Shown here piece by piece: positions 1-7,518 of a stretch of DNA of 12,153 nt (position 1 is its first letter; every line of letters begins with the position of its first letter). The position numbers and the translations under genes are program-made. Location of the stretch: contig CATPAO010000178.1 of the NCBI GenBank assembly GCA_955652025.1, positions 1 to 12,153 on the forward strand. The letters run 5' to 3'. The notes under the pieces were generated by a model. The model saw only the letters and a program-made list of their open reading frames with translations, was not told the origin of the DNA and ran no database searches. This DNA is from Casimicrobiaceae bacterium. GTDB lineage: Bacteria > Pseudomonadota > Gammaproteobacteria > Burkholderiales > Casimicrobiaceae.

Positions 1-5
1 ACTAC

Positions 6-1730
6 ATGGCGCGCAGCGGCCGGATGAGCGATGAGCGGCTCGCCGAATCCGCGCCGAAATTCATGGCGAGCCTGCGCGCCTCCCGCGACTGCGCCCGCGG
101 CGTGCGGATCGAGGAGCGCGTTTTCGACCCGGTCCCGGACGATGCGCCCGGGGCGAAAGAGATCGGATTCGCGGTGCCCGAACGCTACAACGCGTCGCGA
201 CTGCTGTATGCCAACCTGGCAACGCGCCCCGACAAGATCGCGGTGGTATGCGGTGAGCGCCGAATCAGTTATCGCGAGTTGTGCGCGCTCACCGATCGCG
301 CCGGTAACGGCTTCACGAGAATGGGCCTCGCGCGCGGCGGCCGCGTGCTGATGGTGCTGGACGACGCTCCCGAATACGTCGCCGCGATCTTCGGCGCGAT
401 TCGAGCGGGCTTCGTTCCGGTGCTCGTCAACACGCTGTCTCCGCCCGATCTCGTCGCCTATTTCCTCCAGGATAGCGGCGCGGAGGTCGCACTCGTCGAT
501 GCCAGGACCGCGGCGCTTTTCGCCGACGACGCTGTCGCCTCGAGTCGGCTGCGGCACGTCGTCCACGTCGGCGGCGGCGTTCCAGCCGATCTACAGCCGC
601 CGCTCGCGAGCCATCACGACTGGGATTCGTGGATCGCCGAGCAGGCGCCAGCGCTCGTTCCCGCCGATACGCATCGCGACGCCATGGCGTTCTGGATGTA
701 CAGCTCCGGTTCCACGGGCCGGCCTAAGGGCGTGGTCCATTTGCAGCACGACGCGCTTTACACGTGGATGGCGTACGGTCGCGGCGTGTTGGGCATCGGC
801 GCGGGCGATATCGTGTTCTCGCCGCCGAAGATTTTCTTCGCCTACGGCTTCGGCAACTCGCTCACATTTCCTTTCGCCGCTGGCGCCACGGCTGTGTTAA
901 TCCGGGGACGGCCGGACCCCGAAGCGGTGTTTGCAACGATTGAACGGCATCGTCCGACGGTGCTGTTCGGACTGCCGACGCTCTACGTCGCGATGGCGGC
1001 GCTTCCTGGTTCGGCACGACGCGACCTGTCGAGCCTTCGCCTTTGCGTATCGGCTGCTGAAACCCTGTCGAGCGAGTTGTTCGACGCATGGCGGCGGCGC
1101 TATGGACTCGCAATCGTCGAGGGACTCGGCTCGACCGAAGTGCTGCACGTCTATTTGTCGAACACATTGACGCAACAAAAGCCCGGCGCAAGCGGAATGC
1201 GCGTGCCGGGCTACGAGCTCAAGCTCACGGGCACCGACGGCAACGAAGTTGTGGCCGGCGAGTCGGGCGTCCTGCGGGTGCGCGGGCATTCTCAGGCGCC
1301 GTGTTATTGGAATCGCCCGGCGAAGACCGTGGAGACGATGCGAGATGGATGGATTTACACCGGCGATCGCTTTAGACGCGACGCCGACGGTTTCCATTTC
1401 TTTGAAGGCCGCGCCGATGATCTCGTCAAAGTCAGCGGCCAGTGGGTCCACCCGCTCGAAGTGGAACGCTGTCTCGCCGAACACCCGCTGGTGCAGGAAT
1501 GTGCGGTGCTCGCGCTCGACGACGAGAACCGTTTGAAGACGCTCGCCGCGTTCGTCGTGCTCCACGATGCCGCGCGTGCGGGTGACGACACCACGCAATC
1601 GCTGCAGCGCTTCGTCAAGGAACGATTGCTGCCGTACAAGTATCCGCGGCGCGTCGTCTACGTGGATACGTTGCCGAAGACAGGAACGGGCAAGATTGAC
1701 CGGCAGGCGTTGAAGTGCCTGCAAAGCTGA
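6..1730 (+). CDS. Benzoate-CoA ligase-family (aryl-CoA synthetase) paralog
   Basis: A 574-residue member of the ANL adenylating superfamily, expected to activate an aromatic carboxylate via an acyl-AMP to its CoA thioester in the cytoplasm. Visible motifs: P-loop YSSGSTGRPKG (232-242), benzoate-ligase-like FFAYGFGN (277-284), GLGSTE (373-378) followed by LHV, YTGD (451-454), hinge region GRADDLVKVSGQW (468-480) and LPKTGTGKID (556-565), whose Lys563 is the usual adenylation lysine. It aligns throughout with the bclA product at the right edge of the window but differs near the substrate pocket (Val382 where that protein has Ile) and carries about 40 extra N-terminal residues. No stop codon separates the ATG at 6 from the window edge, so the true start may lie upstream; an in-frame ATG at 24 is another option. 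Its exact substrate (benzoate, or a substituted benzoate such as hydroxy- or aminobenzoate) cannot be read from sequence. It converges with the esterase gene and is separate from the box operon. Confidence 0.88.
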   Translation: MARSGRMSDERLAESAPKFMASLRASRDCARGVRIEERVFDPVPDDAPGAKEIGFAVPERYNASRLLYANLATRPDKIAVVCGERRISYRELCALTDRAGNGFTRMGLARGGRVLMVLDDAPEYVAAIFGAIRAGFVPVLVNTLSPPDLVAYFLQDSGAEVALVDARTAALFADDAVASSRLRHVVHVGGGVPADLQPPLASHHDWDSWIAEQAPALVPADTHRDAMAFWMYSSGSTGRPKGVVHLQHDALYTWMAYGRGVLGIGAGDIVFSPPKIFFAYGFGNSLTFPFAAGATAVLIRGRPDPEAVFATIERHRPTVLFGLPTLYVAMAALPGSARRDLSSLRLCVSAAETLSSELFDAWRRRYGLAIVEGLGSTEVLHVYLSNTLTQQKPGASGMRVPGYELKLTGTDGNEVVAGESGVLRVRGHSQAPCYWNRPAKTVETMRDGWIYTGDRFRRDADGFHFFEGRADDLVKVSGQWVHPLEVERCLAEHPLVQECAVLALDDENRLKTLAAFVVLHDAARAGDDTTQSLQRFVKERLLPYKYPRRVVYVDTLPKTGTGKIDRQALKCLQS

Positions 1731-1842
1731 TCAACGCGAAGATGGCTGTGCGTCTGTAGGCGGCGCGTAGCCGTGAGCTATCAACCACACCGCACCGCTC
1801 TTCGGTGACTCGCGTCTGCCAACGAACGCGACAAATGGGGCG

Positions 1843-1870
1843 AGCGGCGTGGCCGTAACGCCACGCCGCT
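1843..1870. terminator. GC-rich stem-loop between convergent genes
   Basis: A perfect 11-bp inverted repeat (AGCGGCGTGGC at 1843-1853, complement at 1860-1870) with the 6-nt loop CGTAAC, placed between the convergent ligase (ends 1730) and tannase (ends 1896). Position and stability suggest a bidirectional terminator, but neither side has a proper U-tract, so this is not a textbook intrinsic terminator. A weaker 5-bp hairpin (CACCG/CGGTG, 1793-1807) also sits in this 165-bp gap. Nothing else was recognised there. Confidence 0.45.
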
Positions 1871-1895
1871 GCGGATGGGCCTAAGTACAAATAAG

Positions 1896-3608
1896 TTAAT
1901 TGGGACCGGAATCGGTACTGGCCTTCGTGCTCGTTTCGAACTGTTTTCCGATGTCCAGCGTGTCGATCAGGTCGTCTTTGTTTCGCTCTTCGCAGCTGAA
2001 GCTCGCCTGATCGTCTGTGCTGCCACTGCCGTTGTAGACGGGCGCGTTTGGATACATGCAGATCTTGCGGGTGCGTGCCGGGTTCGTCTGCGATGCCACG
2101 ACATAGTCCGGCTCGACGCCGTCCTCGACCCAGCTCACGAGCGTCGAGAACAGCGCTTCCGCATTGATTTGCGGGCCGGTACCTCCGCCGCAGTGGCCGT
2201 TGCCAGGATACGGGAAGAAGCGGTAGTACTTCTGCGTATTCTTGTAGTTCCCTTGCAGCACGCTGTTGTAGTAATGATAGGTTCCGCGGGGGGGAATGAG
2301 TTGGTCGTTGAGGCCATGATAGGTAATCATCTTCCCGCCGGCCTTGCGGAAGTCCTTTAGATTGTCGTCCGTGCCGATCACGTCATTGAACTTCGCGATC
2401 GACGTTAGCATGTCGTTAAAAAACGAGGCTTCCGTCACCGTGTGCCAGTCGAAGCTCGGATTCTGGTGAATCCAATATTTGAAGTGATCGTTTGCGATAG
2501 AGAATGGGTTCGTGCCCGCCAAGCCGCCTAAAGACGCACCGCGCTCGAGGCCATACCAGGCACGGTTGCCATTAGCGTCCCTCGGACCATCCCAAATCTT
2601 GTTCACCGCTGAAGCTTCCGCCGGTGTCAGACAGCTCGGATCCGACGAAGGTCCTCCGTTTGTCGTACAGACAAACGCGGCGGCGTTGTAAGTGCACGCG
2701 CGCGGGTCTTGAATGATACCGTCGGGAATCCCGTCCTGAAGGTCGCATGCCGCAATCGCGGCGCGCGAAACCGCGTTGAGCTTGGCCGACGCGATCGGCG
2801 CGCCAACATCCTGGTTCATCACGACCGCCGGCCACAGTTCGGCCGTAATGAACCGGTCCCAGTTGAAGGCATTCGCGCCGGCGAGAATTCCGTCAAAGTC
2901 CTGCGGGAAGTTCTGCGCCTGATAATGACCCTGGCGACCGCCGGTCGAGCAGCCCATCCAATATTTGCGGATTGGCTCCATGCCGTAGTACGTCTCCGCA
3001 AGCTTCACCCCCCAGACGTGCTGCTGGTGGATTCCATCTGCGGCGAAATCCTCGATCAGTCCGAAATTGAGTGTGCCGTCCGGATTGAGTGCGAAACTCC
3101 CGCCGAGCGCGGCGGAGTGCCCGGTGTCGGTCGAAGAGCCGACGTAACCAAGATTGGTTGAGGAGGTGACGCCTCCGACACTGCCGGCGTAACCACCGCC
3201 GCCGAGGTCGCGGTTCCTGCCGTTCCAGGGCACCGCACTCGCAGCAGTTGGGCTCGTGAGATCGACGCCGTTCGGCGGCAGGCCGACACGGATCTTGAGT
3301 TGCTGGCTCTGACCGGGCAGGTATCCCGCCAACGGACCCGATTCACCCGAGAAAGTGAAATCCACTTTACAGTAAGCTGTGTACGGGGTGGGCGGGAAAC
3401 CCGGAAATGGCGGAGGCTGAACACCCGCGGGCAGTAGAACTGCCGTGACCCCAGTTACCTGTGGATTTCCCGCCAAGCCGTAAGCGGGATTGGTTGCAAG
3501 CTCCGCGCACGTCGGCAGCGCGACCGCTGCCCCCGGCACGGCCGCGACGAAAGACGCCAGCGCGACGAGCGCGCCAGACACGAAGGTCCTGTGTTTCCGG
3601 ATGCTCAC
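1896..3608 (-). CDS. Secreted tannase/feruloyl esterase-family hydrolase
   Basis: A 570-residue serine hydrolase of the tannase/feruloyl esterase family (PF07519 type), predicted to cleave esters of aromatic acids outside the cytoplasm. The N-terminus is a signal peptide: a basic start (MSIRKHR), a hydrophobic core, and a likely cleavage after AVA near residue 30. The family's CS-D-HC arrangement is complete: nucleophile Ser221 in GCSTGGRQG (219-227) preceded by Cys220, Asp435 in HGLNDQLIPP, and His472-Cys473 in NGHCGGG; the two cysteines form a disulfide in characterised relatives. A segment rich in Asp and Gly at 289-305 (DLQDGIPDG onward) resembles the family's calcium-binding lid loop. 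The start is a GTG with AGGAGG 5 nt upstream. Base composition is visibly lower than the box genes: lines at 2221-2280 and 2461-2520 are about 45-47% GC by hand count. Substrate (feruloyl, galloyl, hydroxybenzoyl or alkyl esters) is not determinable here. It follows the AraC gene on the same strand after 230 bp. Confidence 0.88.
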   Translation of the reverse strand: MSIRKHRTFVSGALVALASFVAAVPGAAVALPTCAELATNPAYGLAGNPQVTGVTAVLLPAGVQPPPFPGFPPTPYTAYCKVDFTFSGESGPLAGYLPGQSQQLKIRVGLPPNGVDLTSPTAASAVPWNGRNRDLGGGGYAGSVGGVTSSTNLGYVGSSTDTGHSAALGGSFALNPDGTLNFGLIEDFAADGIHQQHVWGVKLAETYYGMEPIRKYWMGCSTGGRQGHYQAQNFPQDFDGILAGANAFNWDRFITAELWPAVVMNQDVGAPIASAKLNAVSRAAIAACDLQDGIPDGIIQDPRACTYNAAAFVCTTNGGPSSDPSCLTPAEASAVNKIWDGPRDANGNRAWYGLERGASLGGLAGTNPFSIANDHFKYWIHQNPSFDWHTVTEASFFNDMLTSIAKFNDVIGTDDNLKDFRKAGGKMITYHGLNDQLIPPRGTYHYYNSVLQGNYKNTQKYYRFFPYPGNGHCGGGTGPQINAEALFSTLVSWVEDGVEPDYVVASQTNPARTRKICMYPNAPVYNGSGSTDDQASFSCEERNKDDLIDTLDIGKQFETSTKASTDSGPN

Positions 3609-3613
3609 GATAT

Positions 3614-3619
3614 CCTCCT
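3614..3619 (-). promoter_or_regulatory. Ribosome binding site for the tannase-family gene
   Basis: On the minus strand AGGAGG lies 5 nt before the GTG at 3608. This perfect Shine-Dalgarno match supports the GTG start, which also gives a complete signal peptide. Confidence 0.75.
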
Positions 3620-3626
3620 AAGGATC

Positions 3627-3642
3627 GACGAAATGCTTCGTC
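3627..3642. repeat. Short palindrome in the tannase gene leader
   Basis: GACGAA-ATGC-TTCGTC is a perfect 6-bp inverted repeat with a 4-nt loop, 8 bp upstream of the Shine-Dalgarno box of the tannase gene. It could be an operator or a leader hairpin affecting translation. The rest of the 230-bp gap (3609-3838) between this gene and the AraC gene should hold the esterase promoter, but I see no convincing -35/-10 pair, and no clear terminator after the AraC gene, so read-through from the box operon is possible. Confidence 0.3.
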
Positions 3643-3838
3643 CTTCGCCTCGCTCGTAATTGTTTTTGCGCGAGACGCATTTGTCTGCGGGCGCCCAAGT
3701 CGGCACGCACGAAGGAACGCTCGAATGCTAGCGATGCGCGTGCCGCATTGCTTCCGGATTCTTGCTCGGAGATGCGACGTTCTTGCGCTTTACACTGCGA
3801 GCTGTCGGCTACACCGAACGTGCCGGCGCGACTCGACT

Positions 3839-4795
3839 TCAGGAAACTTTCAAAGGACCGGTGCGGTCGCGGCGCGGCGACGTCCCGGTGATGCGGCGAT
3901 AGACATCGGCAAAATGACTTTGGCTCGCAAACCCGAGTGCCATCGCGACGTCGCCAACCGACTGCTCGCCCGAGGACAGCATTTTTCGCGCGCGTGCAAT
4001 GCGTTCGCGGATGACGAACTGGTGCGGCGCCAATCGCGTCGTCTGCTTGAAGCACCGGGCGAAGTGGAAAGGGCTCATGTTGACGAGCGCGGCGAGGCGG
4101 TCGATCGTAAGGTCATGACCGAGATTGGCCCCGACGTGTTCGGTCACGCGTTGCAGTTGTCTCACCGACAGCATTGCGGACGGGCGTTGTTCGTCGGGGA
4201 TCGTGGCGCACAGCGATGCCACGCGCGAAGCGAGCGCGAGCGAAAGGGCCTCGCCGTATGCAGCGCCGGTCGGGCAACCGGCCTCGATTTCGGTCCGCAT
4301 CAGGTCGATCAGCGTCGCCACGCGCGCATCTTCGATCCCCATGTACATATCGAAGAGCGCATCGGTCCTTCCGAACGCATCGACCGGATTGGCCTCGATG
4401 CCGAAATTCGCGATGTCGATCATGATCACTTCGAAACCGCGGCCTTTCCACGCCAGGCGCTCGAACACGTATCCGCGACCGATGAAAGAGAACGTGCCCG
4501 GCGAAAATCGGTGGCGGCCCTCGTGCAAATAGGCGCGATAGCGCACGGTGCACGTGCCGCTGACGACGAAGACGATCCGGTGCTGGGGCGTCGAGACTTG
4601 TTCGAGGAGGCCGGTGGCTGGAGCGCGAATCAACTCGAGCCGATAGCCGCTCCACAGGCTGCCGGAATCCAGCAGCACGCGATTGGGCGCGCAGACGGGG
4701 CGCCGCTCGCCCGCGACGATCAATTCGATGGCCGACCGTTTCGCGCCGACCCGCGCGTGGCGCGAGGGCGCTTCGAACGTCGCGGCATGGATCAT
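3839..4795 (-). CDS. AraC/XylS-family transcriptional regulator
   Basis: A 318-residue DNA-binding regulator. The C-terminal third has the two-helix-turn-helix AraC layout: first HTH around 229-250 (LTIDRLAALVNMSPFHFARC), second around 280-300 (VGDVAMALGFASQSHFADVY), followed by the typical ITGTSP stretch (302-307) where most members have TGxSPxxYR. The N-terminal part (about 40-130) resembles the beta-rich effector-binding domain of this family (pattern VVSGTCTVRYR, then FSPGTFSFIGRG). The ATG at 4795 is 24 bp downstream of the boxA stop, so it is probably the last gene of the box operon; a GGAA at modest distance is the only visible ribosome site. Its effector and target are unknown. Candidates are the tannase gene downstream, the box operon itself, or the distal ligase paralog; location alone supports these. 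Confidence 0.88.
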   Translation of the reverse strand: MIHAATFEAPSRHARVGAKRSAIELIVAGERRPVCAPNRVLLDSGSLWSGYRLELIRAPATGLLEQVSTPQHRIVFVVSGTCTVRYRAYLHEGRHRFSPGTFSFIGRGYVFERLAWKGRGFEVIMIDIANFGIEANPVDAFGRTDALFDMYMGIEDARVATLIDLMRTEIEAGCPTGAAYGEALSLALASRVASLCATIPDEQRPSAMLSVRQLQRVTEHVGANLGHDLTIDRLAALVNMSPFHFARCFKQTTRLAPHQFVIRERIARARKMLSSGEQSVGDVAMALGFASQSHFADVYRRITGTSPRRDRTGPLKVS

Positions 4796-4819
4796 TGCAG
4801 GTTCCGGCGCATCCGCCGG

Positions 4820-6046
4820 TCAATAGGTCTCGAGATGGTAGCGGCCGGCGTCGCGCAGCTTCGGCAGGAGCGTTTCCCAGTCCATCCCATGTTGTCGGCA
4901 TGCTTCGCGAAACGCCTCCGCAACACCCTCTTCCATTCCTTTCAGTCCACAGATGTAGATGTAGCAATTCTCGTTGGCGAGCATCCGCGCCACCTCCGCG
5001 CACCGCTCCCGGATCAGGTCCTGCACGTACTGCTTGGGCCTTCCCGGCACCCGGGAGAACGCCAGATTAATGTCGATGAAGTCGTCCGGCAGCTTCATCA
5101 GCGGTCCGAAGTAGGGGAGCTCCTCCGCCGCACGCGCCCCGAAGAACAGCATCAACTCGCCGCCCTCTTTCTCCGCGATCCGCCGCCGCCTGCGCTCGGT
5201 CATCGCGCGCATCGGTGCGGATCCGGTGCCGGTGCAGACCATGAGCAGGCTCGACCCGGGGTGGTTGGGCATCAGGAAGCTCGTGCCGAACGGTCCCACA
5301 ACGTTGACTTGCGCGCCCTTCGCGAGGTCGCACAAATAATTCGAGGCGACGCCGTCGACCGGTTTGCCGTCGTGATCGTGCGTGACCCGTTTTACGGTGA
5401 GCGCAACGTTGTTGTAGCGCGGCCGCTCGCCGTCACGCGGGCTCGCGATCGAGTACAAGCGGACGTAGTGCGGCCTGCCGTTCGCGTCGGTGCCCGGCGG
5501 CAGGATACCGATCGTCTGCCCCTCGAGGACCGGGAAGGCGGCCGCGCCGAAGTCGAGCACGATGTGGCGAATGTCCGCCGACGCGCCGACGGCGGTGAGC
5601 CGATGGTTTCCGGTGACTGTCGCAAGTGCGGGTTTTTGCAACGTATGCAGATTGACGTACGGATGTGCGGCGGACCAGGGCGCCGCCGCCGCACCGCCTT
5701 GTCCCGCGCTGGCGACGGCGGTAATTTCCGCAATCTCCTGCGGGATCGATTCCTTCTCCGCGATGTCGGGCGCCTGCTGCGTGGGAAGCGTGTCCCAGGA
5801 CAGTTGCTCGTCGAGGGAATAGGTCTGCGCGCGCGCGACCTGCCGCCAGTTGTCGATCGCACCGGTCGGACAAGGCGAGATGCAGGCGTTGCACGAATTG
5901 CAGATCGCCGCATCGACGACGTAATTGCGCGCATCGTGCGTGATCGCATCGATCGGGCACGTTTCCTCGCACGTGTTGCAGCGGATGCAGATCTCCGGGT
6001 CGATCAGGTGTTGGCGGATGACGTCCACCGTCGCTGTCTCGGCCAT
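4820..6046 (-). CDS. boxA: BoxA, NADPH-dependent reductase of benzoyl-CoA 2,3-epoxidase
   Basis: The reductase component that moves electrons from NADPH through FAD and two iron-sulfur clusters to BoxB. The 408-residue protein begins with a two-[4Fe-4S] ferredoxin domain: CxxCxxCxxxC at Cys20, 23, 26 and 30, and again at Cys49, 52, 55 and 59, each followed by proline. A ferredoxin-NADP reductase module follows: FAD-binding RLYSIAS (196-202), the nicotinamide-binding stretch [13 protein letters not shown] (270-282), a CGLKGME segment (366-372), and the terminal HLETY typical of FNR proteins. The reading frame stays open upstream to 6142, but that would overlap boxB and lacks family-like sequence; the ATG at 6046, 31 bp after the boxB stop, gives the family's usual N-terminus and length. 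The ribosome site there (GGGGG) is only moderate. Identification as BoxA rests on architecture plus direct adjacency to boxB and boxC. Confidence 0.96.
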   Translation of the reverse strand: MAETATVDVIRQHLIDPEICIRCNTCEETCPIDAITHDARNYVVDAAICNSCNACISPCPTGAIDNWRQVARAQTYSLDEQLSWDTLPTQQAPDIAEKESIPQEIAEITAVASAGQGGAAAAPWSAAHPYVNLHTLQKPALATVTGNHRLTAVGASADIRHIVLDFGAAAFPVLEGQTIGILPPGTDANGRPHYVRLYSIASPRDGERPRYNNVALTVKRVTHDHDGKPVDGVASNYLCDLAKGAQVNVVGPFGTSFLMPNHPGSSLLMVCTGTGSAPMRAMTERRRRRIAEKEGGELMLFFGARAAEELPYFGPLMKLPDDFIDINLAFSRVPGRPKQYVQDLIRERCAEVARMLANENCYIYICGLKGMEEGVAEAFREACRQHGMDWETLLPKLRDAGRYHLETY

Positions 6047-6077
6047 CGTTTGCCCCCGGTTCGACCTTCGCGCCGAG

Positions 6078-7502
6078 CTAGTTGAACCGCACGTAAGCGA
6101 AGTCCAACGGCTGATTGTTGATGCCGCGCGGCGGCGGCGCAATCCAGTTCGCGAACTTGCCCGGTTCGATCACGCGACCCATCAGCGACGCGACGAAGGC
6201 GCGGTCCGCTGCACTCGGCAGCCAGCGGTCGACATTCGCGTTCCATTCGCTGTCCGACACGACGTTGCCCTCGGGATCGATCTTCGCCGCGGAGAGCGCG
6301 CCGATCCGGCGGTTGAACGCCTTGTGCGGCACCCTGAAAGCGAACGCAATCCCCTGTTTCTGAAGGATCCGGTTCCAGCGTTCGACGCCGGCCGTAGCGT
6401 CCTTGATGAAATCGTCGCGCAGCCGCTCGTTCAGTGCGTTGAGCGCGGGCGCTTGAACAATCGCGAGGCGACCGCCTTGCACTTCGAGCACGGGATACGA
6501 CGTGCCGGTCAACAGATGATCGTCGTCGGCCTTGGTCTCCTCGAAGCGGCCCTTGAGACCGGTCGAGTAGAACGTCGCCGCGTTCGACGAGACGTCCGCG
6601 CCGAACAGATCCATCGTCACGCTGAAGTGGAAGTTCAGATAGCGCTGGATCGTTGGCAGGTCGATGACACCCTGGCGCCGCATCTCCGCGGGGTCGTCGA
6701 TCCGTTGCTGCGCCATTACCTCCGCGGTGCGCTGGATGATGCGGCCGACGCCCGATTCTCCGACGAACATGTGATGCGCTTCCTCGGTCAGCATGAAGCG
6801 GGTGGTGCGCGCGAGCGGATCGAACCCGGATTCGGCGAGCGAGCAGAGCTGGAACTTGCCATCGCGGTCGGTGAAGTACGTGAACATGAAGAAGGCCAGC
6901 CAATCGGGCGTCTTTTCGTTGAACGCGCCGAGGATCCGCGGATTGTCGGCGTCGCCCGAACGACGCGCGAGCAACGCCTCGGCCTCCTCGCGGCCATCGC
7001 GGCCAAAATACGCGTGCAGCAGATACACCATTGCCCACAGATGACGGCCTTCCTCGACGTTGACCTGAAACAGGTTGCGGAGATCGTACATCGAGGGCGC
7101 GGTGAGTCCGAGATGACGTTGCTGCTCGACGGAGGCAGGCTCGGTATCGCCCTGCGTGACGATCAGGCGGCGCAGATTCGCGCGATACTCGCCTGGCACC
7201 TCTTGCCACGCCGCCTCGCCCTTGTGCGCACCGAAATTCACCTTGCGCTCGGGCTCGGCGGGATTGAGGAAGATGCCCCAGCGATAGTCGGGCATCTTCA
7301 CGTAGTCGAAATGCGCCCAGCCCTTGTGGTCGACGCCGATCGCCGTGCGCAGATAGATGTCGAACGTGCGTGAACCTTCGGGGCCCATGTCGCCCCACCA
7401 GTCGAGAAACGCCGGCTGCCAATGCTCGAGCGCACGCTGCAACGTGCGGTTTTCCGCCAGGTTGACGTTGTTCGGGATCTTTTCGCTGTAGTCGATGTTC
7501 AC
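6078..7502 (-). CDS. boxB: BoxB, diiron benzoyl-CoA 2,3-epoxidase
   Basis: The oxygenase component, which converts benzoyl-CoA with O2 and electrons from BoxA to 2,3-epoxybenzoyl-CoA (formerly described as a dihydrodiol-forming dioxygenase). The ferritin-like class I diiron ligands are all present: Glu121, Glu151 and His154 (in VEEGRHLW), Asp212 (in FTDRDG), Glu241 and His244 (in EEAHHMF). As I recall the Azoarcus evansii BoxB structure, these correspond to its ligands with an offset of one. The start needed choosing: the open frame extends to a GTG at 7526, which overlaps the end of boxC and has no ribosome site. The GTG at 7502 has GAGAGG 8 nt upstream, and gives [15 protein letters not shown], a family-like N-terminus, and 474 residues, close to the roughly 473 expected. 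The gap to boxC is 16 bp, so the two are surely co-transcribed. Confidence 0.96.
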   Translation of the reverse strand: MNIDYSEKIPNNVNLAENRTLQRALEHWQPAFLDWWGDMGPEGSRTFDIYLRTAIGVDHKGWAHFDYVKMPDYRWGIFLNPAEPERKVNFGAHKGEAAWQEVPGEYRANLRRLIVTQGDTEPASVEQQRHLGLTAPSMYDLRNLFQVNVEEGRHLWAMVYLLHAYFGRDGREEAEALLARRSGDADNPRILGAFNEKTPDWLAFFMFTYFTDRDGKFQLCSLAESGFDPLARTTRFMLTEEAHHMFVGESGVGRIIQRTAEVMAQQRIDDPAEMRRQGVIDLPTIQRYLNFHFSVTMDLFGADVSSNAATFYSTGLKGRFEETKADDDHLLTGTSYPVLEVQGGRLAIVQAPALNALNERLRDDFIKDATAGVERWNRILQKQGIAFAFRVPHKAFNRRIGALSAAKIDPEGNVVSDSEWNANVDRWLPSAADRAFVASLMGRVIEPGKFANWIAPPPRGINNQPLDFAYVRFN

Positions 7503-7510
7503 TTGCACGC

Positions 7511-7516
7511 CCTCTC
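7511..7516 (-). promoter_or_regulatory. Ribosome binding site that fixes the boxB start
   Basis: GAGAGG on the minus strand lies in the 16-bp boxC-boxB gap, 8 nt before the GTG at 7502. It would be only 2 nt from the in-frame GTG at 7508 and lies inside the frame begun at 7526, so it favours 7502. Confidence 0.65.
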
Positions 7517-7518
7517 GA

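Noticed and set aside
1731..1895. A possible small gene between the ligase and the tannase gene
   Set aside because: The short open frames there overlap the neighbouring genes, have no ribosome sites and show no recognisable protein; the stem-loop explains the main structure.
3461..6085. An 874-codon open frame on the plus strand across the AraC gene and boxA
   Set aside because: It lies antisense to two clearly recognised genes, is very Arg-rich and low in complexity, and shows no family motif. It is a by-product of GC-rich codon bias.
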